A stretch of DNA of 64,000 nucleotides, taken from NCBI RefSeq assembly GCF_000471905.2, contig NW_006498192.1, positions 1,734,409 through 1,798,408 of the forward strand. Direction: 5' to 3'. The stretch is from Amborella trichopoda. Lineage: Eukaryota; Streptophyta; Magnoliopsida; Amborellales; Amborellaceae. Under the pieces are notes generated by a model, which had not been told where the DNA came from, did not search any database, and saw nothing but the letters and a program-made list of their open reading frames with translations. Shown here piece after piece: positions 55,808 through 64,000 of this stretch (position 1 is its first letter; each line of letters begins with the position of its first letter). The translations under genes were made by a program, and so were the position numbers.

Positions 55808-56679
55808 ATTTGAACCCTAAACTCCTCCATCGAAACTCCGGCATCTACTCAAGTCAAAGTCTAGAGAAATTTTGAGGACATGCACTTTTCCTTGGTAGGT
55901 AGTGGGTATTATCCCCATACATTTCAAACAATAATAACCGTTGTTTAGAAACTTGGACCAGTGGGTTGAACTAGTCACCTATTGATCTAATTGGAATAAA
56001 AAAAATAACTGTAAAAAGTTAAGAAAAATACATGCAATGATAAAAACAAAACCAAAATCGTTAGTAAATTTCAAGGTTTAAAAATCTGGACCAGTGTCTC
56101 GAATCGGTCACACCCATATCCATGTCGAATCAAAGAATTGGTGGATCTGATCGGAGAATCGATGGAATCGGTAATTTTTATCTCTTTTTTTTTTTCAAAA
56201 AATCACTATAAACTAAAAATAGTATTATTTTAGTTTCTAAAAGAAATTAGGAGTGGTGCATTATGTACTTTCATTGCTTATAAAAGTAGGTGAATACTGA
56301 CATACTAATTTCCTATCTGGATTTATAATTAATAAATAAAATACACGATTTAGTTATCAATATATAATTACTAATTATAATAAACATGATTCAAGCATTT
56401 CTATATAACAACTTAACACAATTCAAAATTATATCAAACTTTTATTGTTGTATACAACAAGTTATTGTAACAATAATAAATTAACAATAAATTAACAATA
56501 AATTATTTTTTAATATTTGTAAAAGTTAAAATATATTATTTAAAAATCTAATCTAGACGAAAAAGGAAATAACATAATCTAAATAAAAATAATAATTTGT
56601 TAAATAAAATAGCAATTTAATATATTAAATTATGTGATGTTTTAATGTATTTATAACAATAAAAATTTCAATATAGCAA

Positions 56680-57278
56680 NNNNNNNNNNNNNNNNNNNNN
56701 NNNNNNNNNNNNNNNNNNNNNNNNNNNNNNNNNNNNNNNNNNNNNNNNNNNNNNNNNNNNNNNNNNNNNNNNNNNNNNNNNNNNNNNNNNNNNNNNNNNN
56801 NNNNNNNNNNNNNNNNNNNNNNNNNNNNNNNNNNNNNNNNNNNNNNNNNNNNNNNNNNNNNNNNNNNNNNNNNNNNNNNNNNNNNNNNNNNNNNNNNNNN
56901 NNNNNNNNNNNNNNNNNNNNNNNNNNNNNNNNNNNNNNNNNNNNNNNNNNNNNNNNNNNNNNNNNNNNNNNNNNNNNNNNNNNNNNNNNNNNNNNNNNNN
57001 NNNNNNNNNNNNNNNNNNNNNNNNNNNNNNNNNNNNNNNNNNNNNNNNNNNNNNNNNNNNNNNNNNNNNNNNNNNNNNNNNNNNNNNNNNNNNNNNNNNN
57101 NNNNNNNNNNNNNNNNNNNNNNNNNNNNNNNNNNNNNNNNNNNNNNNNNNNNNNNNNNNNNNNNNNNNNNNNNNNNNNNNNNNNNNNNNNNNNNNNNNNN
57201 NNNNNNNNNNNNNNNNNNNNNNNNNNNNNNNNNNNNNNNNNNNNNNNNNNNNNNNNNNNNNNNNNNNNNNNNNNNNNN
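56680..57278. other. Assembly gap (599 N)
   Basis: Lies inside the right element. Alignment with the left copy places its edges opposite about 10616 and 10108, predicting roughly 510 bp of missing sequence that should include the counterpart of the palindrome at 10207. Confidence 0.99.
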
Positions 57279-57949
57279 GAAAAAAAATTTATTTAGAATG
57301 ACATCAAACATTTATTAATTATCTTTACTCGCCAAAATTGTAACAACCTAACTAACCATAATATAATTCATTGAAATTGAAATTATCGGTCTATATTTTA
57401 TGCTCATTTACTATGCAAATAATAGTAAATTTGAAAAAAAAATTATAATATCATCTAATTTAAAAACCTAATTTACAACTATAACAAATATAATATATTA
57501 TATAATTTATATTATAAATAATATTCATAAATAATATATAAGATTTGGTTATTAATGTGACAATTTTAATAATATTATATAATTTATAATTTAAATAATG
57601 TTCATAAATAATATATAGGATTTGATTATTATTAAAATAATCACATTGTATAATTTGCAATGTAAATAATACTCATAAATAATATATAAGATTTGGTTAT
57701 TAATGTGATTAGCATAATTATTAATTATAATATTACTATAATATTTTAAACACGCGTATCCATTTTTTAAAGAAATTTTCCACGCACAATGCGCCTTTAT
57801 AAGTTTGCGCATCTCAATAAAGGAACTAAAAGTGGGCAATTGTCTAACACCGAAAGTTTGAGGGAGAATTGATTGCTATAAATGGGTTCAGGCCCACATT
57901 AACAGTAGCAGCTGGTAAATGAGGTGTTTGGTAAGGTGTTAATGGCTAA

Positions 57950-60900
57950 GATAAGGCATCCATGTGATGTCATAAAGATGGGCTAGTGCAATGGATGACA
58001 TCACTCTAGGATGTTGATACATGACTATCCGAACTGTTTAATACTCAGGATCCGCCTGATTCCGAATTTTTTTCTTATTTAAAATATGTTGTTACAACTT
58101 CTTTAGATTGACATCTTTTTTTTTATTTAAAATATGTTGTTACAACTTCTTTAGATCGACAACTTTTTCTTATTTAAAAGATCTTGTTACAGCTTCTTTA
58201 GATCGACATGGAACATTTTAAACTAATTTGGTGAAACAACGAGCGTTTTCTTATTTAACACTCTGCATATTCATCGATACATGAATGTCTGAATCTTGTT
58301 TAATACTCAGATTCATGATCTACCCGATTCTAAGATAAGGCATCAATGTGACAACATTGAGTTGGGCTAGTGCAATAGATGACATCAATCTATGATATCA
58401 TACTTTGCATATTCATCGATACATAAATATCTGAATCTTGTTTAATACTTAAATTCAAGATCCGCCTGATTCCGGACTTTTTCTTATTTAAAATGTGTTG
58501 TTAGAGCTTTTTTAGGTCGACATGGAACATTTTAAACTAATTTGGTGAAACAATGATTGTTTTCTTATTTAATACTCATATTCGTCGATACATGAATATC
58601 TGAATCCTATTTAATACTCAGATCTAGGATCCACCTGATTCCAAACTTTTTCTTATTTAAAATATGTTAGAGATTTTTTTTATCGAGACGGAATAATTTG
58701 AACTAATTTGGTGAAACAACGAGTGTTTTCTTATTTAACAGGTAAGATAATGCATCAATGTAATGTCAATAAGATGGGCTAGTGCAACGGATGTCATCAC
58801 TCTAGGATGGCGATACATGAATATCCAAACTGTTTAAAACTAGGGATCCGCCTGATTTCAGACTTTTTCTTATTTAAAATAAGTTGTTACAGATTCTTTA
58901 GATTGACATCTTGTTCTTATTTAAAATATGTTGTTAGCTTCTTTAGATCGACATCTTTTTTTTATTTAGAATATGTTGTTACAACTTCTTTAGATCGACA
59001 TGAAACATTTTGAACTAATTTGGTGAAAGAACGAGCGTTTTCTTATTTAACACTTTACATATTCTTCGATACATGAATATCTGAATCTTGTTTAATACTT
59101 AGATCCATGATCCACCCGATTCTAAGATTAGACATCAATGTGACAACATTAAGTTGGGCTAGTGCAATGGATGACATCAATCTAGGATGTCATACTTTAC
59201 ATATTAGTCAATACATGAATATCTGAATCTTGTTTAATACTTACATCCAGGATCTGCTCGATTCTGAACTTTTTCTTATTTAAAATGTATTGTTAGAGCG
59301 TTTCTAGACCAGCATGCAACATTTTGAACTAATTTGGTAAAACAACGATTGTTTTCTTATTTAATATTACGCATATTCATTTATACATGAATACCCGAAT
59401 CCTGTTTAATACTCAGATCTCGGATCCGCCCGATTCCGGAGTTTTTCTTATCTAAAACATGTTGTTAGAGCTTTTTTTTAATGTCATTGAATATTTTGAA
59501 CTAATTTGGTGAAACAACGAATGTTTTCTTATTTAATGGCTAAGATAAGGCGTCAATGTGATGTCATTAAGATGGGCTAATGCAATGGATGACATCACTC
59601 TAGAATGTCGATACATGACTATCCAAACTGTTTAATACTTAGGATCCGCCCGATTCCGAATTTTTCTTATTAAAAATATATTGTTACAGCTTCTTTATAT
59701 TGATATCTATTTTTTATTTAAAATATGTTGTTACAGCTTCTTTAGATATTTTGAACTAATTTTATGAAACAACAAGCATTTTCTTATTTAACACTCTGCA
59801 TATTCGTCAATACTTGAATATTTGAATCTTATTTAATACTCAGATTCAGGATCCACCTGATTTTAAGATAAGGCATCCATGTGACAACCTTAAGTTGGGC
59901 TAGTGCAATGGATGACATCAATCTAGGATGTCATACTTTACATATTAGTCAATACATGAATATCTGAATCTTGTTTAATACTTACATCCAGGATCTGCTC
60001 GATTCTGAACTTTTTCTTATTTAAAATGTATTGTTAGAGCGTTTCTAGACCAGCATGCAACATTTTGAACTAATTTGGTAAAACAACGATTGTTTTCTTA
60101 TTTAATATTATTCATTGATACATGAATATCCGGATCTTGTTTAATACTTAGATCCCGGATCCGCCTGATTCCAGAGTTTTTCTTATTTAAAACATGTTGT
60201 TAGAGCTTTTTTTGAACGTCTGGAACATTTTGAACCAATTTGGTGAAACAACGAATGTTTTCTTATTTATTGGCTCAGATAAGGCATCAATGTGATGTCA
60301 TTAAGATGGGCTAGTGCAATGGATGACATCACTCTAGGATGTCGATACATGACTATCCGAACTGTTTAATACTCATGATCCGCTCGATTCCAGACTTTTT
60401 CTTATTTGAAATATGTCGTTACAGCTTCTTTAAATCGACATCTTTTTCTTATTTAAAATATATTGTTACAACTTCTTTAGATCGACATGGAATATTTTGA
60501 ACTAATTTGGTGAAACAACAAGCGTTTTCTTATTTAACACTTTGCATGTTTCGTAGATACATGAATATTTGAATCTTGTTTAATACTCAGATCCATGATC
60601 CGCCTAATTTTAAGATAAGGCATCAATGTGACAACATTAAGTTGGGCTAGTGCAATGGATGACATCAATCTAGGATGTCGTACTTCACATATTCATCGAT
60701 ACATTAATATCTTACTGTTGTTTAATACCTACATTTAGGAACCACCCGATTCCAGACTTTTTCTTATTTAAAATGTGTTGTTAGAGCTTTTCTAGATCGA
60801 CATGGAACATTTTGAACTAATTTGGTGAAACAACGAGTGTTTTCTTATTTAACGGCTAAGATAAGGCATCAATATGATGTCATTAAGATGAGCTAATGCA

Positions 60901-62000
60901 ATGGATGACATCACTCTAGGATGTCGATACATGAATATCCGAACTGTTTAATATGCAGGATCCGCTCGGTTCCGGACTTTTTCTTATTTAAAATATGTTG
61001 TTATAGCTTTTTTAGATTGACATCTTTTTCTTATTTAAAATATGTTTGTTACAACTTCTTTAGATCGACGTCTTTTTCTTATTTAAAATATGTTGTTACA
61101 ACTTTCTTTAGATCGATATGGAACATTTTGAACTAATTTGATGAAACAACAAGCGTTTTCTTATTTAACACAATGCATAATCGTTGATACATGAATATTC
61201 GACTCTTCTTTAATACTCAGTTCCAGGATCTGCCAGATTTTAAGATAAGGTATGAATGTGACAACATTAATAAGTTGGGCTAGTGCAATAGATGACATCA
61301 ATCTAGGATGTCATACTTTGCATATTCGTCGATACATGAATAACTGGATCCTATTTAATACTTAGATCCAGGATCCGCTCGATTCCGGATTTTTTATTAT
61401 TTAAAATGTGCTGTTATAGAGTTTTTAGATCGCAGTGGAACATTTTGAACGAATTTGGCGAAACAACGAGTGTTTTCTTATTTAATACTCTGCATATTCG
61501 TCGATACATGAATATCTAGATCCTGTTTAATACTTAGATCCTGAATCCGCCCGATTCTGGACTTTTTCTTATTTAAAATATGTTGTTAGAGCTTTTTTTG
61601 ATCGACATGAAACATTTTGAACTAATTTGGTGAAAGAACAAGTGTTTTCTTATTTAAAATATGGTGTTAGAGCTTTTTTAGATCGACATGAAATACTTTG
61701 AACTATTTTGGTGAAACAATGAGTGATAAATTGAAGATTTTGAACTAATTTGGCTAACATAACGCATCAATGTGATGATATTAAGATGAGGTGTATGGTA
61801 AGGTGTCAATGGCTAACATAAAGCATAAATGTGATGACATCTATTAAGAAGGCCTAGTGCTCGATTGATAAGTGCCCAATGGATGACATCAATATGGGAT
61901 GTCATACTCTTTATATTCGTTAATACATGAATATCTGAATCTTATTTAATACTCAGATTTAGGATCTACCTGATTCCGGATTAAGAGGTCACTTAATCTG
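57950..62000. repeat. Higher-order satellite inside the right element
   Basis: Reverse complement of the left array, same blocks (CTTATTTAAAATATGTTGTT, GAACTAATTTGGTGAAACAA, CATACTTTGCATATTCGTCG, TAAGTTGGGCTAGTGCAATG). Order and number of sub-repeats differ from the left array, and a ~770-bp duplication is visible: 59158-59350 and 59895-60090 are almost identical. Confidence 0.85.
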
Positions 62001-62754
62001 TTTAATACTGGAAAACAAAGGGGAAATAAAATCAATATTAATGACTTTTTTCTTATATTTAAAATATGTTGTTAGAGTTTAGATTGACATGGAACATTTT
62101 GAAGTAATTTGGTTAAACAACGATTGAGAAATTGAAGATTTTCAATTTCGGGTAAAAAATTGTAGAATTTCAAAACTAAATCTCATCTAACAAAGGTTTT
62201 GATTCAACAAATCATGATCTAGATTCATTGACATTGAGTCGCAAAATTCTGGTTCATTCCCTTCACGACCGCCATATGCCCCCCTAGATCTCTATGTTAT
62301 GGTAGCAAACTGCTCTTACCACCTTGTTGGTATGCCCAATGGAACTTGCCAATCTGGGATGTCATACTCTGTATATTCGTAGATACATGAATATTCAAAT
62401 CCTGCTTAATACTCAGATCCAGGATCGCTCGATTTCGGATCAAAGAATCACTGAATCTGTTTAATACTGGGAAAAAAAAGGAAAAAAATCAATATTAATT
62501 GCTTTTTTTATTTAAAAAATGTTGCTAAAGCGTTTTTAGATCGACATGAATGGAACATTTTGAGCTAATTTGGCGAAACAACAAGTGAAAATCGAAGTGA
62601 GAAATCGAAGATTTTCGATTTCGGGTAAAAAATTGTAGAATCTTAAAACTAGATCTCATCGAACAGAGGCTTTGATTCAACAAATCATGATCTAGATTCA
62701 TTGATTGTGAGTCGCAAATTCTAGTTCATTCCCTTTACAACCGCCAAATGCTCC

Positions 62755-63012
62755 ATGGATTTCTATGTTATGGCAGCAAACTGCTCTTACCACCTTGTTG
62801 GTTGTTCCTGCAGTATTTTGCATGTCCACCAAGAGGCCAACTTGGCGGCTAAGTACCTAGCTAAAAGTGTTGAAAATCTCTCTGATGCCACAGTTTGGCA
62901 TGCCCGGCCACCTGACTATCTTTTTTCTCTTATTTCTTTGGATATGGCTAGGACTATACATGGTAAGGTGTCAACGGCTGACATAAGGTGTCAGTGTGAT
63001 GACAACGGCTAA
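62755..63012 (+). pseudogene. RNase H C-terminal fragment, best-preserved right copy
   Basis: 85 codons: MDFYVMAANCSYHLVGCS, SILHVHQEANLAAKYLAK and RPPDYLFSLISLDM. Mirror of 4875-5132. The D of AD.LA is K. The catalytic N-terminus is absent. Confidence 0.7.
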
Positions 63013-63091
63013 GATGGACTAGTGCCCAATGTTTTGAAAGCGAATCCCAAATTCTGGTTCATTCCCTTCATTATCGCCATATGCCTCCCTG

Positions 63092-63241
63092 AATCTCTAT
63101 GTCATGGCAGCAAACTGCTCTTACCACCTTGTTGATTGTTCCTACAGTATTTTGCATGTCCATCAAGAGGCCAACTTGAAGGCTAATTACTTAGCTAAAA
63201 GTGTTGTAGATCTCTCTGACGCCATGGTTTGGTGTGCCTAG
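63092..63241 (+). pseudogene. RNase H C-terminal fragment with premature stop
   Basis: 49 readable codons with SILHVHQEANLKANYLAKSV, ending at the same TAG as 4646-4795. N-terminally it is preceded by the same lead-in as the other copies. Confidence 0.65.
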
Positions 63242-63597
63242 CCACTTGACTATCTTTCTTCTCTTATTTCTCCAGATATGGCTAGGACTATACATGATAA
63301 GGTGTTAGCCGCTGACATAAAGTGTCAGTGTGATGACAACTGTTAAGATGCGCTAGTGCCCAATGTTTTGAAATGTTTATGGAAATTACCCTAAAAAAAA
63401 GTCAAAATGGTGACGTGCCAATCTGTGATGTCATACTCAGCATATATTGCATATTCATGATGTCATCACACCAATTCTACTGATTCTACAGAGTAGAATT
63501 GCCAAATCCCGTTTAATACTTAGATTTGCGATGGATTGGGTGATATCCGATCCGGATCGTCCAATTTCAGATCGGGTCACCGATTTTTAAAGCACTG

Positions 63598-64000
63598 GTT
63601 TATTTGAATATATCTGTAATAAAAATCAACAAGAATACTAAAGGAAGAAAAACAAGGAAAAAAAATTGCAAAAACAATGACAAGCAAAAAATCAATCTTA
63701 ATGATTTCTTATTTTGATTTAAAAAATGTTGTTGGAGCTTTTTTAGATCGACATAAATAGAACATTTTGAACTAATTTGGTGAAACTACAATTGAGAAAT
63801 CAAAGATTTTTTATTTCGGGTTAAAAATTATAGAATTTCAAAACTAGATCACATCGAACAAAGACTTTGACTCAACAAATCATAATCCAAATTCATTGAA
63901 AGTGAGTCGCAAATTCTAGTTCATTCCCTTCACGACTGCCATATGCCCCTTGGATCTCTACATCATGGCAGCAAACTGCTCTTACCACCTTGTTGAGTTT
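63598..64000 (+). repeat. Start of a further ~850-bp unit, cut by window edge
   Basis: After the terminus at 63597 comes ATATCTGTAATAAAAATCAA, the block complementary to GTTTCACCAAATTAG, and the beginning of another RNase H relic region (about 63910-64000). This mirrors 3888-4290, so the unit tandem also exists on this side. Confidence 0.75.

Larger units (their letters stand above)
56073..63597 (+). mobile_element. Right copy of the CAGTGTTT composite element (7.5 kb)
   Basis: Starts AAGGTTTAAAAATCTGG and ends with the complement of CAGTGCTTTAAAAATCGG at 63597. It is the inverted partner of 4291-10944: terminal region (56073-56680), N gap, AT-rich repeats (57480-57740), satellite (57950-62000), and two RNase H relics (62755-63012, 63092-63241). 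Compared over 370 bp, about 92% identity with the left copy, so it is an independent, older copy rather than a misassembly. Confidence 0.62.

Noticed and set aside
56625-57311. A 228-codon minus-strand open frame.
   Set aside because: Nearly all of it is N; it is an artefact of the assembly gap.
3890-64000. The big inverted repeat could be an assembly artefact (a read or contig joined to its own reverse complement).
   Set aside because: The arms differ by about 8% where compared, have different satellite unit numbers and different indels, so they are separate old copies.

Overview
This is repeat-dominated nuclear DNA from a flowering plant, probably a eudicot; the species cannot be named from sequence alone. 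The evidence is AT-rich intergenic DNA, nested Ty1/copia and Ty3/gypsy (Tat/Ogre-like) retrotransposons, L1-like LINEs with zf-RVT and plant-type RNase H domains, an RTE-like LINE tail, MITEs, CT-rich microsatellites, and one small plant-specific DUF761 gene. Two runs of N (39631-39898 and 56680-57278) mark a draft assembly.

Layout. 1-2150: end of a MITE, a 226-bp tandem duplication, a minisatellite and a hairpin. 2151-10944: a tandem block of ~850-bp units with RNase H relics, running into a 6.65-kb element whose interior is a higher-order satellite. 56073-63597 carries a second full copy (7.5 kb) in opposite orientation, about 92% identical by eye where I compared it, and a short third copy lies at 17290-17990. 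10960-14935: a minisatellite, then a decayed copia element on the minus strand. 16411-25930: MITEs, LTR relics, an RTE-type LINE end and another copia relic. 26000-27298: a 5'-truncated L1-like LINE with an A-rich tail. 29372-30040: the only gene I believe in, a 92-codon DUF761 gene with a TATA box and CT-rich leader.

30930-52704 is a tower of nested insertions. An L1-like LINE (minus strand; 30930-31558 and 52294-52704) is split by a copia element (31564-52288, target site TTATC/TTATT). The copia is split in its protease region by a 13.2-kb Tat-like gypsy element (33278-46434, perfect target site AGAGT). The gypsy carries a solo LTR (39072-40561, perfect target site TAACT). The copia 3' LTR is itself split by a 3.5-kb TG...CA sequence (48657-52174), probably a giant solo LTR. 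All the pol genes are broken by stops, frameshifts and deletions of RT or RNase H parts, and both larger integrases have lost the same catalytic aspartate (D to N).

52705-56072 holds two more copies of an eight-copy, ~390-bp MITE family and two CAGTGTTT-type elements. No operon, CRISPR array, rRNA or complete tRNA was found. The most unusual material is the RNase H-bearing element family, which appears to grade from a TIR-ended, gene-fragment-bearing unit into a higher-order satellite, and the MITE family, whose terminal palindrome changes sequence but stays palindromic.
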